Shown here: positions 7,698-16,942 of the stretch, piece after piece
Layout: every line of letters begins with the position of its first letter
Numbering within the stretch: position 1 is the stretch's first letter
NCBI GenBank assembly: GCA_036824245.1
Contig: DAITAO010000009.1
Location: 1-57,853 of the forward strand
From: JACVRM01 sp036824245
GTDB lineage: Bacteria > Actinomycetota > Thermoleophilia > Gaiellales > Gaiellaceae
Length of the DNA stretch: 57,853 nucleotides
Direction of reading: 5' to 3'
Program-made: the position numbers and the translations under genes
The notes under the pieces: model-generated
The model's database searches: none
Told to the model about the DNA's origin: nothing
What the model saw: only the letters and a program-made list of their open reading frames with translations

Positions 7698-9266
7698 CTA
7701 GGTCGCGCTCGGCCTGAGCAACACCGGAACTGTTCTCAGGATGAGCGTCAGATCCCCCATGAGCGACCAGCTCCTGACGTACTGGTAGTCGAGTCGCACC
7801 ATCTCGTCGAACGGGATCTCATTGCGACCGACTACCTGCCACAGGCCCGTGATGCCCGGCTGCACGTCGAGCCGTCGCCGCGCCCAGGCATGCACGTGGC
7901 AGTCCTCCGATGGAATCAGCGGCCTCGGACCGACGACGCTCATCTCGCCGCGCACCACGTTGATGAGCTGTGGCAGCTCGTCCAGGGAGTAGCGGCGTAG
8001 GAAGCGGCCGATCCTCGTGACGCGCGGGTCGTCGGGAATCTTGAACATGCGCGTGTCGAGGCCTTCGAGCGCGAACTTGTTGAGGTGCGCGTAGTCGGAC
8101 TTCCGCGCGTCCGCATCGTCGACCATCGTCCGGAACTTGTAGATGTGAAACGGCCTGCCTCGGCGGCCCACACGCTCCTGCCGGAAGAAGACAGGGCCCC
8201 GGCTCTCCAGTTTGATGAGCAGCGCCACGAGTGCGAAGAACGGCGCGAGCAGGATCAGGCCACCGAACGCCAGCGCGATGTCGAGCGTGCGCTTCAGCGC
8301 GCGCGAAGGGGGAGAAAGCCGTGGAGTGCTGACGCTGACCAGCGGCACCCCGTCGACGCCGTCGCGCGCACTGCTGGCGCCGAGCACCTCGAACAGCCTG
8401 GGCACCGCCTCGACCCGCACATCAAGCCGGTCGAGCGAGCGGATCGCGTCGACGACCCGGCCGTCGGGCTCATTCGAGAACGCGATGACGACGCGGTCCA
8501 CTCCAAGCGTCTCGACGATCCGAGCAAGCTCGGCCGGCGTGCCCAGATGCGGCAGCCCTGACCGCCCGCAAACGCCCGGAAGCGGCTCCGCGTCGACGAA
8601 GCCCAGCAGTTCGACATCACTCTCTGAGCGGCCAAGCTTTCGGACGAGTAGCCGGCCGATCTCCCCCGCGCCAACGATGACGGTACGTTCGGCGCAGGGA
8701 ACCCGCGCCCGGAACCAGGCGCGGGCGACCGACCTGGTCGCGGGGATCGCTGCCACGGCGAGCGCTGCTGCCAGCAGCAGCTCGCCCGCCGAGAGCCGTA
8801 TGAGGCCAATCTCTGCGCCGCCGATGAGCAGCAGCGTGCCGAGCACGACCGAATGGAGGACGCCTCCGAGCTCGCCGCCGCCGCCGCGTTCCTGCAAGGC
8901 GTCGTGAAGGCCGTGGACGCGGAGCAGCGGCACGAAGAGTCCCAGTGCAAAGAGGAATGCCCAGATGTAGGCGCTGCCGGCCTGGGCGCCCGAGAGCACG
9001 TGCAGGGCCGTGAACGCGAGAGCGAGGCCAACCGCGTCCGCGGCGAGTAGCGTAAACCGCGCCAGCGCGCCGGCGCGCGACCGTTTCGAACGGGCGGGCC
9101 GGTCGTCTGCGAAATCTGCCTCGACCGGCCACAGCGCGGCACTCGCGTCGCTCCCGATAACGCCCTTCGAGGCCCGCGCCACTGCCGGCCCGTGCCCGAG
9201 CGCCTGAACGCTCGTGGACTCGGCGACGTCGCCTTCGTTGCCTCCCCATTTCCCCTGATGCAGCAT
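7698..9266 (-). CDS. Polyprenyl-phosphate sugar-1-phosphate transferase (polysaccharide-initiating)
   Basis: 522 residues. Several N-terminal membrane helices (about residues 65-190) are followed by a nucleotide-binding-like domain (VIVGAGEIGRLLVRKLG). The C-terminal catalytic domain has all usual blocks: RTLDIALAFGGLILLAPFF, FFRQERVGRRGRPFHIYKFRTM, RRYSLDELPQLINVVRGEMS, VGPRP, and GITGLWQVVGRN. It loads the first sugar phosphate onto undecaprenyl phosphate. The ATG at 9266 has a strong ribosome site GGAGGGG six bases upstream, so longer readings were rejected. A promoter with the shared ACC-N7-GTGGTG motif lies just ahead (9286-9314). Confidence 0.93.
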   Translation of the reverse strand: MLHQGKWGGNEGDVAESTSVQALGHGPAVARASKGVIGSDASAALWPVEADFADDRPARSKRSRAGALARFTLLAADAVGLALAFTALHVLSGAQAGSAYIWAFLFALGLFVPLLRVHGLHDALQERGGGGELGGVLHSVVLGTLLLIGGAEIGLIRLSAGELLLAAALAVAAIPATRSVARAWFRARVPCAERTVIVGAGEIGRLLVRKLGRSESDVELLGFVDAEPLPGVCGRSGLPHLGTPAELARIVETLGVDRVVIAFSNEPDGRVVDAIRSLDRLDVRVEAVPRLFEVLGASSARDGVDGVPLVSVSTPRLSPPSRALKRTLDIALAFGGLILLAPFFALVALLIKLESRGPVFFRQERVGRRGRPFHIYKFRTMVDDADARKSDYAHLNKFALEGLDTRMFKIPDDPRVTRIGRFLRRYSLDELPQLINVVRGEMSVVGPRPLIPSEDCHVHAWARRRLDVQPGITGLWQVVGRNEIPFDEMVRLDYQYVRSWSLMGDLTLILRTVPVLLRPSAT

Positions 9267-9285
9267 GTCTGCCCCTCCGGCGGAG

Positions 9286-9314
9286 AGATTACACCACTCG
9301 GAGGGGTTACGCAA
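9286..9314 (-). promoter_or_regulatory. Promoter with ACC-N7-GTGGTG motif before the initiating glycosyltransferase
   Basis: On the minus strand TTGCGT (9314-9309) and TAATCT (9291-9286) are 17 bases apart, a plausible sigma-70-type pair. The spacer carries ACC-N7-GTGGTG with the conserved form ACCC-N5-AGTGGTG at 9307-9292. The predicted transcript would start about 13 bases before the ATG, just including the ribosome site. The motif recurs before three other units in the window. Confidence 0.5.
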
Positions 9315-9393
9315 TTGCGCACGGGCATCCCCGCCGCCGCGGAGTCCTTCAGTCGTTACGCTTTGCCTCGATACCTCCTTTGCCGCCCACCTC

Positions 9394-10062
9394 GTGAGGC
9401 CGCTTGCCGAACTGCGCGCGTCGCTCGCAATCAGAGCCGCGTCACGACGAATCCTGACGGTGGAGGATGCATTCGAATTTGCCCAGACGTTCAACGTCTC
9501 CGGCATACACATCGCTCCGATGCAGAAGCGCTCGGAGATCCTGGCGCTCCTCCGTCAGGTGGCTCAGCTTCACCCGAGAACCGTCGTTGAGATCGGCACC
9601 GCACGAGGCGGGACCCTCTTTCTGCTCACCCGTGTCGCCGAGCGTGACGCAACCATCGTCTCCGTGGACTTCCCGGGCGGCCAGTTCGGCGGCGGCTACA
9701 CGCCCCGCCGAAGGTTTCTGTACCGGCAGTTTGCGCGCCCGGGTCAGGAGCTCCGGCTGATCCTCGCCGACTCGCACGCCTCCGCGACACGCGCGATGGT
9801 CGACGAAGCGGTCAGCGGCTCGATCGACTTTCTGCTCGTCGACGGCGATCACGGCTACGACGGAGTCCGCAGGGACTTCGAGCTATACGCGCCGCTCGTG
9901 CGCCCCGGCGGCCTCATCGCGTTTCACGACATCGTTCCCGGCCCCGTCGAGCTGGTCGGGGGCGTTCCCCAGTTCTGGACGGAGATCCGCGGCCCGGACA
10001 GCCAGGAGCTTGTCGAGCGGTGGGACCAGGGCGGATACGGCATCGGCGTCCTGCCACGCTGA
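9394..10062 (+). CDS. Class I SAM methyltransferase (CmcI/Methyltransf_24-like)
   Basis: About 222 residues. Key parts are HPRTVVEIGTARGGTLFLLTR (SAM loop), IVSVDFPGGQFGGGY (acidic residue after strand 2), IDFLLVDGDHGYDGVRRDFELY and LVRPGGLIAFHDIVPG. The DGDHxYxxVxxD pattern is that of the cephalosporin-hydroxylase-like family often found in glycan clusters, where members methylate sugars. Start uncertain: the GTG at 9394 is used, but the frame stays open to 9265 and overlaps the promoter of the divergent transferase gene. Convergent with the flippase gene (18 bases between stops). Confidence 0.8.
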   Translation: MRPLAELRASLAIRAASRRILTVEDAFEFAQTFNVSGIHIAPMQKRSEILALLRQVAQLHPRTVVEIGTARGGTLFLLTRVAERDATIVSVDFPGGQFGGGYTPRRRFLYRQFARPGQELRLILADSHASATRAMVDEAVSGSIDFLLVDGDHGYDGVRRDFELYAPLVRPGGLIAFHDIVPGPVELVGGVPQFWTEIRGPDSQELVERWDQGGYGIGVLPR

Positions 10063-10080
10063 CCGTCTGCGCTCAGTCCG

Positions 10081-11655
10081 TCACGTCCTACGCGGCCAAA
10101 CCACACCTCGCAAGGCCTCGCGGTCGCGCTGGTCGTACGTCCTGGCAAGCACGGTAAAGAGCAGATAGACGCCGAATGCACCGGCGAGCCCCACCAGAAG
10201 CCAAGCCAGGCTGTCCACCGCGCGAGCGAGAACGATCATGATCGGCCAGGAGCAAGCGCCCGCGAGCAGCGGCCGCAGGAGACTGCGCCGGACCAGCTCG
10301 CGGAAACGGAGCTCGAGGACGCGACTCTGGACCCAGTAGAGAAAGAGCGGCACCTGCACGACGGCGTTCACGGCGATGGCGATTGCTGCTCCGACCGCTT
10401 CATAGGGCGGAATCAGAATCAGCGCGAGGCTGAGATTCACAGCGAGCAGTAGCACGCTGAAGGCGGCCGTGACACCAGGACGCCCGGCGGCGTCGACCGT
10501 CACGCCAGGGACACTCGTGAAGGCGGTGAAGGCATAGCCGACGGCGAGCAGCTTGAGCACGTCGGAGCTCTGGTCGGCGAAGTCGCGGTCGATCCAGAAC
10601 TCGAGGATCTCATGGGAGAAGATGAACAGGATCGAAGCCGCCGGCACGGCCAGCACGGCGACGAGCTTCATGGCGCGCATGTAGAGCTCGCGGAGCCGCT
10701 CGAGCTCGCGCGCCCCGTGCAGCTTGCTCGCCGCCGGGAAGACGGCGCCGGCCACGTTCCCGGCGAGGTAGGCAAGCCGCTGCGCGAGGTGGAGCGGCAC
10801 GGTGTAGTACGCGACGGCCGATACGGACGCGAGGACGCCCAGCAGCAGCTTGTCGAGGTGGAAGACCGAATGCGTGGTGACGTGCTCGAGGAACTTCAGC
10901 GACCCGAAGCGGGTCAGGCGGCGCAACATCACGCGGTCGAGGCGCGGCGCCAGCGGTGTGGAGGGCAAGAGTCTGCGGGCCGTCACCACCCACGAGACGG
11001 TGGCTGCGAACGCGACGGCCACCGTGACGGCGAAGACCTCGACGAGGCCATAGCCGAGCCAGAGAACGATGACCGTCCCGGCTGTCGTCGCAGTCCCGAC
11101 CAGGGCGTTCCGCCGGCCGGTGATGTCCATGCGCTGGAGCGCGATCGTCACCGACATGAAGGCCGTGGCAGGCAGGTTGAGGAGAAACCCGATCGCCAGG
11201 ACGTAGAGCGAGGTCCTGGCGACGGACTCGAGCTCCCCGGGCACCGAGAGCGCGTGGGCTACGAGCCACGAGGCGCTGAGCGCGATGACCGCGCCTCCGA
11301 AGGCCCCGAGCGCAAGGTAGAGCGCCACGGTCGTGCCGATGAGGCGCCGAATGACGTCGTCCGGTTCACGCCCGTGGTACTCCGAGAGGTACTTGACGGT
11401 CGCCACGCCCAGGCCGAAGTCGAGGAAGCCGAAGTAGCCGGCGATCGTGAATAGCAGCGCGTACAGGCCGTACCCGTTGACGCCGAGCTCGTGGACGATG
11501 TACGGCGTCGCGGCCAAGGCGACGAGCGTCAACCAGATCTGCGAGCCAAAGTTGTAGGCGACGTTTCGGGCGACCGTGGCGCCGCCGGTTTGCGGCTCCG
11601 CCGCGCCGACTGCGCCGTCGGCCGAGGCGTCGTTCCTGCCTCCACTCTCGGTCAC
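10081..11655 (-). CDS. Polysaccharide flippase (Wzx-like, MVF superfamily)
   Basis: About 524 residues with roughly 12-14 membrane helices. It opens with VARNVAYNFGSQIWLTLVALAATPYIVHELGV, the normal start of Wzx/RfbX proteins, then GYFGFLDFGLGVATVKYL. These proteins move undecaprenyl-linked repeat units across the cytoplasmic membrane for polymerisation. The GTG at 11655 is chosen since it follows the upstream GT2 stop (11702) and has a GGGAG upstream. An alternative start at 11778 would overlap GT2 by 77 bases. Together with the polymerase and chain-length regulator it marks a Wzx/Wzy-type system. Confidence 0.88.
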   Translation of the reverse strand: MTESGGRNDASADGAVGAAEPQTGGATVARNVAYNFGSQIWLTLVALAATPYIVHELGVNGYGLYALLFTIAGYFGFLDFGLGVATVKYLSEYHGREPDDVIRRLIGTTVALYLALGAFGGAVIALSASWLVAHALSVPGELESVARTSLYVLAIGFLLNLPATAFMSVTIALQRMDITGRRNALVGTATTAGTVIVLWLGYGLVEVFAVTVAVAFAATVSWVVTARRLLPSTPLAPRLDRVMLRRLTRFGSLKFLEHVTTHSVFHLDKLLLGVLASVSAVAYYTVPLHLAQRLAYLAGNVAGAVFPAASKLHGARELERLRELYMRAMKLVAVLAVPAASILFIFSHEILEFWIDRDFADQSSDVLKLLAVGYAFTAFTSVPGVTVDAAGRPGVTAAFSVLLLAVNLSLALILIPPYEAVGAAIAIAVNAVVQVPLFLYWVQSRVLELRFRELVRRSLLRPLLAGACSWPIMIVLARAVDSLAWLLVGLAGAFGVYLLFTVLARTYDQRDREALRGVVWPRRT

Positions 11656-11701
11656 GGCAGCTGCGCGGCTCCCATGCGCACATTGTCGGGCCCTGCCGGC
11701 A

Positions 11702-12730
11702 CTACGCTTCGTCGCGCCTGTCAAGGTGCGCCACACGTGGACGAGCTCTGAGGTCGGCCCAGTCCGGACGACGTCCACCCAGGAGGTAGGCAGCGACGTC
11801 GCGCCACTGCCCCGGCCTCAGCGAACTCGGCAGGGGCCGGCGACGGCGCACAAGGTTCGCACTCACCTCATGGAGCAGGAAACCGAGTAATGCTCTTCGC
11901 CTTGCGCCGAACCGCTTGATCGCCACGTAGCACCGAGCACGCTCGGCAAGGGCGTCACGCTCGGCGCCGCCGAAGCGGGTCGTCTGGAATGCGCACCGAT
12001 CAAGGAACGGGAACGGAGACGCGACGACCTTCATCGCCCGTGTAGCGTCGACGCGGAGCGCCAGCTCGGCCTCCTCGAAGCCGTATCCGATTGCCTCGTC
12101 TGCCCACAGGCTCCGGTAAGCCTGCGTTCGCCAGAGGGCCGCAGCCAGCGTGATGGCGATCGGCTCGCCCGCACGGGCGGGTCGGAAGAAGCCTCGGTGG
12201 CGAAGCCAGACGGGGTCCGGGTGGGCTTGACTGGCGCCGGTCACTACGGTGAGCGCTTCGTCGCGCCTCATGCGCTCGAGTGCATCGGAAAGGAACTCCG
12301 GGGCAAGGTCGACGTCGTCGTCCAGGAGCAGGGCGAACTCTGTCTCGACATGGTGGACGAGCCAATTGCGATTGCCGTTCATCAACCCGTTCGGCGGCGG
12401 GGACAGAACGCGCACATGGATATCCGAAGTGCCTCCGCCCGCGCTGACGTGTTCAACCTCTCGCCGCACAGCCGCGTCCTCCGAGCCCTCGGAGACCAAG
12501 ATCGTCGCAGGCGCCATGGTGCCGCCGACCAGCGCTCGGAGCGTGGCGGCCAGCTCGGCAGGTCGACGAAAGGTCGCGATGCAAGCGGTGACGTCAACGG
12601 TCGTCGATGCGGGGTGCGACGAGATCAGCCGAGCCTGCCAGAGACGTGCATGGGTCGGAGGCCCGCCCGGCGCTCGCCGTGCCTCGTTCGGGGGAACCGG
12701 GGCAGGCTGAGCGGCCGATAGACGGGGCAC
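11702..12730 (-). CDS. Glycosyltransferase family 2
   Basis: Up to 342 residues from a GTG at 12730; the first 45 residues look non-homologous and the true start may be nearer the first strand (VDVTACIATFRRPAEL). The GT-A nucleotide-sugar-binding Asp residues sit in FALLLDDDVDLAPEF. The acceptor-side motif is GYGFEEAELALRV, resembling the ED motif of GT2 enzymes, and the C-terminus is basic. It transfers a sugar to a lipid-linked glycan on the inner membrane face. It starts six bases from the divergent glycosidase gene and lies upstream of the flippase. Confidence 0.85.
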   Translation of the reverse strand: MPRLSAAQPAPVPPNEARRAPGGPPTHARLWQARLISSHPASTTVDVTACIATFRRPAELAATLRALVGGTMAPATILVSEGSEDAAVRREVEHVSAGGGTSDIHVRVLSPPPNGLMNGNRNWLVHHVETEFALLLDDDVDLAPEFLSDALERMRRDEALTVVTGASQAHPDPVWLRHRGFFRPARAGEPIAITLAAALWRTQAYRSLWADEAIGYGFEEAELALRVDATRAMKVVASPFPFLDRCAFQTTRFGGAERDALAERARCYVAIKRFGARRRALLGFLLHEVSANLVRRRRPLPSSLRPGQWRDVAAYLLGGRRPDWADLRARPRVAHLDRRDEA

Positions 12731-12736
12731 CGCCCC

Positions 12737-15304
12737 GTGTATCGACCCACTTCGCCCACAAGCCGGCTGCCGCTGCTCGCGGCGATCCTATTCGCATTCG
12801 CCGCACCAACGGCAGCGCCGGAAGCTGCGACGAGCCGAGCCAAGCCACAGCGGCTGCTCCGAGCGTCGACCCACGACAGTGACCACGACGGCCGCGTAGA
12901 CCGAGTTCAGCTTCTCTTCCGGCGAGTGCCGACACAGGCTGTCCTGAGGCAGGTCAGCGTCCGCGACTACCGGATCGTCCGCCTCCGCGCTCGCGGCCGC
13001 AGCGTGCGTGTCGACCTGCGCGAGCACCGCACGGCCGACACGGCTGCGCGTCCACTCGTCCGTGTGCGCAGTCACGGCCGCAATCTCTCGACGCCCGCGC
13101 GCGACGCCGCGCGGCCCGTGCTGCTCGGCGCACGCCTCATGGACGGGAAGCGCGGGCACATCGTGACGCGCTGGTCCGAGTGGGTCGACTTCCACCACCG
13201 GCCGGGACGGATGTCGCCGTTCATGGTGCTCTCGACCGATGGGCGATCCGTCGCTCCGCGCGTCCTCGAGCCGCGGAGCAAGCGGCTCACCCTCGCGGCC
13301 GAGGCTTCCCCCGTTGCCGTGACCTACCTGGCTGGGCGCCGCTTCGGCTCGGTGCGCGACCGCATCGGGAACCGCGCTCGACCGACGGCCGCTGTGTCCG
13401 TTCGGAAAGGCGCCTCTGCATCCGAGGGCGGTGCGTCCGGGCCGCTCAACATGCTCGAGAACCCGATCGACACCCGCCAGCAGCTCGAGCTGGAGTTCGG
13501 CGACCGCTCCCACTGGCTCCAACCGTGGCGCGGGTACCTGGAGACCATGCCCGCCTCGAAGATGACGTCGCGCATCGGCATCGCCTTCAACCCGCCGAGC
13601 GCGGATCAGGCCGCCTGGTACGCCAAGATCCTGAGCGAGTCCGGCATCCGTCGCGCGCGCGTCGAGATCGGCTGGGGTCTCCTCGGCTATGACAACCCGG
13701 AGCAGCTCCGTGGCCGCGACGAGCTGGTGCAGGTCCTGCGCGCCCTCCATGACAACGGCATCCGGCCGATGATCTTGCTCACCTCTCACCCGGCCCAACC
13801 CACGCCGGCTCGCTTCTTCGAAGTCGAGGTCGTTGCGCCCGCGGGCAAAGGCGCCCGGCAAGTCGAACTCGATCAAGCGTCCGCAGCCCAGGTGGTGCCG
13901 GGCAAGACGGGCATCAACTCTCTCGACGGCGCGTGGGCCGCGAAGCTGCTACTCACGTCGGTCCATGGCACGACCGCCACGCTCGGGAAGCCACTCCCCC
14001 ACCACCTTCAGCCGGGCACCTATCGAGCGGCCACGCTCCGCCACGAGCCGTTCGACAGACCCGGCACGCCTCGGTTCGAGCAGACGATGGATGCGTGGCT
14101 CGACTACGTCGAGACGGCGACCCGCTTCGTCAAGTCGGTGCTCGGCGGCGAGCAGTTCGATGTGGAGATCTGGAACGAGACCACATGGTCATCGCACATG
14201 CTCAACCTCAGCATGTGGCGGGACGACGTGGCGGCGTACGACATCTACCACGCCGGCACCACCGCCGCGGTTGCCGCTCGCACGGTCGCGTGGATCCGGA
14301 ACCCCGTCAACGGCGTCTCGCGGGTCGGCGTCACGAATGGGTTCACGAGCCAGCTTCCGTGGCCGTCGGGCACACAGGCGTTGCGGGGGCTCACCGCGCT
14401 GTCGAAGCACCCGTACTCCGGCCCCTTCGAGTCGCCGGGAGACGTGTATCTCGGCCCGGGGATGATCCGCCCGATCAACGCGCTATTCGAGATCGACGGG
14501 CGCGAGAAGCCGTTCGGATCCCGACACTTCGTGGGCGCCTTCGAGCCCTCGTACCGTGCGCACTTCCCCGAGAGCTTCCTGAGCGGGATCCACACCGAGC
14601 ACCTGGTACGCGACATCTCGCCGTTGACGACCCGCCTCTACGGAACTCCGCACGGACGCAAGACGCACCCGCCGGGCGGATCACCGCCCGAAGTGTGGAT
14701 CACCGAGGTCGGCATGGATCTGTCCTATCTCCCGGATCCCGCGCGCGTCCGGCGGCTGCAGCAGAAGGCCACGCTCCGGTACGTGACTTCCTGGCTCAAC
14801 AAGGGGTTGGGCGCCATGTACCTCTTCGCAATGGCGGACGAGGGCTGGCTGTGGGGCCTGGTTGACCGCAACCGGTTCGACGGTGGGGACACGATGGTTG
14901 CGATAGGGCGGCTCACGCAAGCCATGCAGGGGCCGGTCGGCGAGATCAAGCCGCTGTCCCTGCTTGCGATCGGCGACCGGCACAACCAGCGCCAGTTCGA
15001 GGGCGACGGAACTGCAGCACATCGGCCGCTCTACAACCGCGAGGTCCTCGCCTTCCTGCCCTTCCAAACAGCGCCCGGCAAGTACACGATCCCCGTGTAC
15101 GTCATGACGAGGGACATCACCAAGGAGATCCCGCCGGCGCCTTATCAGCTCACCATCGGCGGCGTGCCTGCGGACGCCGCTGTCCGCGCGAGCGACCCGA
15201 TCACCGGCCAGTACGTCCCCGTGTCCGTCGTGTCGCGACAGGGCACCCGTCTGATTGTCGAGCTCGGCGTTGCCGACTATCCGCGGCTGCTGATCATCGG
15301 CTGA
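12737..15304 (+). CDS. Secreted clan GH-A-like glycoside hydrolase
   Basis: 855 residues, GTG start, signal peptide at residues 1-30. Residues 30-230 form a beta-rich region with a DSDHDGRVD calcium-type loop near residue 47. From about 280 a TIM-barrel fold follows. Two glutamates sit as in clan GH-A: E481 in EIWNETTW (strand 4, acid/base) and E657 in VWITEVGMD (strand 7, nucleophile). RIGIAFNPPSADQAAWYAKIL resembles the start of GH39/GH5-type barrels. A C-terminal beta domain ends the chain. It probably trims or modifies the secreted polysaccharide made by neighbouring genes. The exact GH family could not be assigned. Confidence 0.72.
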   Translation: MYRPTSPTSRLPLLAAILFAFAAPTAAPEAATSRAKPQRLLRASTHDSDHDGRVDRVQLLFRRVPTQAVLRQVSVRDYRIVRLRARGRSVRVDLREHRTADTAARPLVRVRSHGRNLSTPARDAARPVLLGARLMDGKRGHIVTRWSEWVDFHHRPGRMSPFMVLSTDGRSVAPRVLEPRSKRLTLAAEASPVAVTYLAGRRFGSVRDRIGNRARPTAAVSVRKGASASEGGASGPLNMLENPIDTRQQLELEFGDRSHWLQPWRGYLETMPASKMTSRIGIAFNPPSADQAAWYAKILSESGIRRARVEIGWGLLGYDNPEQLRGRDELVQVLRALHDNGIRPMILLTSHPAQPTPARFFEVEVVAPAGKGARQVELDQASAAQVVPGKTGINSLDGAWAAKLLLTSVHGTTATLGKPLPHHLQPGTYRAATLRHEPFDRPGTPRFEQTMDAWLDYVETATRFVKSVLGGEQFDVEIWNETTWSSHMLNLSMWRDDVAAYDIYHAGTTAAVAARTVAWIRNPVNGVSRVGVTNGFTSQLPWPSGTQALRGLTALSKHPYSGPFESPGDVYLGPGMIRPINALFEIDGREKPFGSRHFVGAFEPSYRAHFPESFLSGIHTEHLVRDISPLTTRLYGTPHGRKTHPPGGSPPEVWITEVGMDLSYLPDPARVRRLQQKATLRYVTSWLNKGLGAMYLFAMADEGWLWGLVDRNRFDGGDTMVAIGRLTQAMQGPVGEIKPLSLLAIGDRHNQRQFEGDGTAAHRPLYNREVLAFLPFQTAPGKYTIPVYVMTRDITKEIPPAPYQLTIGGVPADAAVRASDPITGQYVPVSVVSRQGTRLIVELGVADYPRLLIIG

Positions 15305-15326
15305 GACGCACTGGCAGAGTGGAGCC

Positions 15327-15932
15327 GTGGCTCGCCGAATCCTCCACCGGGCCGATGTCGGCTGGCGTACGCGTCCGCTGTGGGCGCTGCTCGGGCTACG
15401 GCCCGCGCTGGCGCAGCACACGCCTGCCGAGGGTGAGCTGCTTCGACGCCTCGCCACGGGAGCTCGGTGCATCGTTGAGCTCGGAGTCGCCGAGGGCGCA
15501 TCCGCGTACGAGCTCCGCCGAGTGATGGCGCCCGACGCCACGCTCTACCTGGTCGACCCCTACCACCTCGGTCACGCCTTCGGACGCAGCGCCGCCGAGT
15601 CCGTCGCCCGCCGCCTCGTCCGCTCCGTCGAGCGCGGGAACGTCGTGTGGCTGCGTCAGACGAGCCTGGAGGCGGTGAAAGCCTGGGAGCGAGAGATCGA
15701 CTTCCTCTTCATCGACGCCGATCACGCCTACCAGGCGGTCCGGCGAGACTGGGCCGACTGGGCTCCGTTCGTGCGGCGCGGAGGGGTTGTTGCGCTGCAC
15801 GACGCAGTGCCGGCTTCGGACTGGGTCACGCCCGGCGAAGGCCCGGCAAGACTGCTCGACGACCTGAGGGCAGATCCCCTTTGGGACCTGGTCGACACTG
15901 TGGACTCGACCGCAGCACTGCGGCGGAAGTAG
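15327..15932 (+). CDS. Class I SAM methyltransferase (Methyltransf_24-like)
   Basis: 201 residues from a GTG with GGAG close upstream. Seen are CIVELGVAEGASAYELRRVM (SAM loop), TLYLVDPYHLGH, IDFLFIDADHAYQAVRRDWADW and VRRGGVVALHDAVP, the same IDADHxYxxVxxD pattern as the gene at 9394. It likely methylates a sugar of the exopolysaccharide. It follows the glycosidase by 22 bases on the same strand, and its stop almost touches the convergent GT2 stop at 15935. Confidence 0.82.
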   Translation: MARRILHRADVGWRTRPLWALLGLRPALAQHTPAEGELLRRLATGARCIVELGVAEGASAYELRRVMAPDATLYLVDPYHLGHAFGRSAAESVARRLVRSVERGNVVWLRQTSLEAVKAWEREIDFLFIDADHAYQAVRRDWADWAPFVRRGGVVALHDAVPASDWVTPGEGPARLLDDLRADPLWDLVDTVDSTAALRRK

Positions 15933-15934
15933 CG

Positions 15935-16942
15935 CTACCGGCCAAGTCCGAGCACCGCGAGGTCCTTGAGCAGCGCCTGTGGGCCGAGACCGCCTGCGCC
16001 ACGCGGTCGATATCCCCGCTGCCGGATGATCGAGCGTAGCTCCATGAAGCGCTCGCGACGTGGCTTCGCGGGCTCGTGTAGGCGGGCGCGCGCCGCCCAC
16101 AGACTCTGCACCCGCCGGTACGACGCCGCGCCGCGCTGCGCCTGCACGGCGAGCTGCGGGTCCCCTATCGACCCCGCGCTCTCGGCCAGGAACCGCGCGT
16201 ACTCGCCGGCCCGCTCGGCAAGCGTTTCGTACGTTTCCGCACCCGCCTGCATCGACATGCGCGCAAGCTCGAAGCCCTTCGCTGGAACGCCGGCGATGCT
16301 GCCCTGGTGCTCGCGATGCAGCACCAGCCTGTCGGGCAGCACGACGACGGTGCCGAACACCTGTCCTAGGAAGTAGATCCATTCGTCGTGCGCCATGGCG
16401 TGGACGGTGTGCCTCGACCGCGGCCTCCGGCTCGAGTCGATCACCGCCAGCAAACCCGCGCTGAACACCTCGGCGAAACCCGGGATGTGTACCCAGGGGT
16501 CACCGCCCGCGGTGATCGTTCGGCGAGACCGTATGACCGGCCACCACCGCGGCGACCCAAGCTCGGCATCGACGACTGTCGCGGAGTGCGAGACGAGGCT
16601 GACGCTCGGGTCTTCGAACTCGCCGACGCAACGCTCGAGCTTGCGCTCGAGCCAGACGTCGTCCTGGTCGCAGAACCCGATGAGCTCCCCGGTACACAGC
16701 CGTGCGGCCCGGAGGAAGTTCTCTGCAAAGCCCAGTCGCCGCTCGTTCTCGTGCAACCGAACCGGAAAGGGCGACTCCCGGGCAAACGCCCGAACGATCT
16801 CGACCGTTCGGTCCGTCGACCCGTCGTCGCACACCACGAGCTCGTGCGGAAGGACGGTTTGCCGCGCGATGCTGTCCAGCTGCTCGCGAACGAACCGCTC
16901 GCCGTTGAAGGTCGCCAGCGCAACCGAGACGGACGGCCTCAC
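15935..16942 (-). CDS. Glycosyltransferase family 2 (last gene of the polysaccharide operon)
   Basis: 335 residues. GT-A core: VSVALATFNGERFVREQLDSI, VVCDDGSTDRTVEIV, FCDQDDVWLERKLE (metal-binding DxD region) and HDEWIYFLG. The CDQDDVW motif is typical of rhamnosyl- and related GT2 enzymes of O-antigen clusters. The C-terminal 80 residues look helical and basic. The GTG at 16942 overlaps the FkbM stop (GTGA), so it is the twelfth gene of the operon. No clear terminator was seen in the two-base gap to the convergent gene. Confidence 0.88.
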   Translation of the reverse strand: MRPSVSVALATFNGERFVREQLDSIARQTVLPHELVVCDDGSTDRTVEIVRAFARESPFPVRLHENERRLGFAENFLRAARLCTGELIGFCDQDDVWLERKLERCVGEFEDPSVSLVSHSATVVDAELGSPRWWPVIRSRRTITAGGDPWVHIPGFAEVFSAGLLAVIDSSRRPRSRHTVHAMAHDEWIYFLGQVFGTVVVLPDRLVLHREHQGSIAGVPAKGFELARMSMQAGAETYETLAERAGEYARFLAESAGSIGDPQLAVQAQRGAASYRRVQSLWAARARLHEPAKPRRERFMELRSIIRQRGYRPRGAGGLGPQALLKDLAVLGLGR

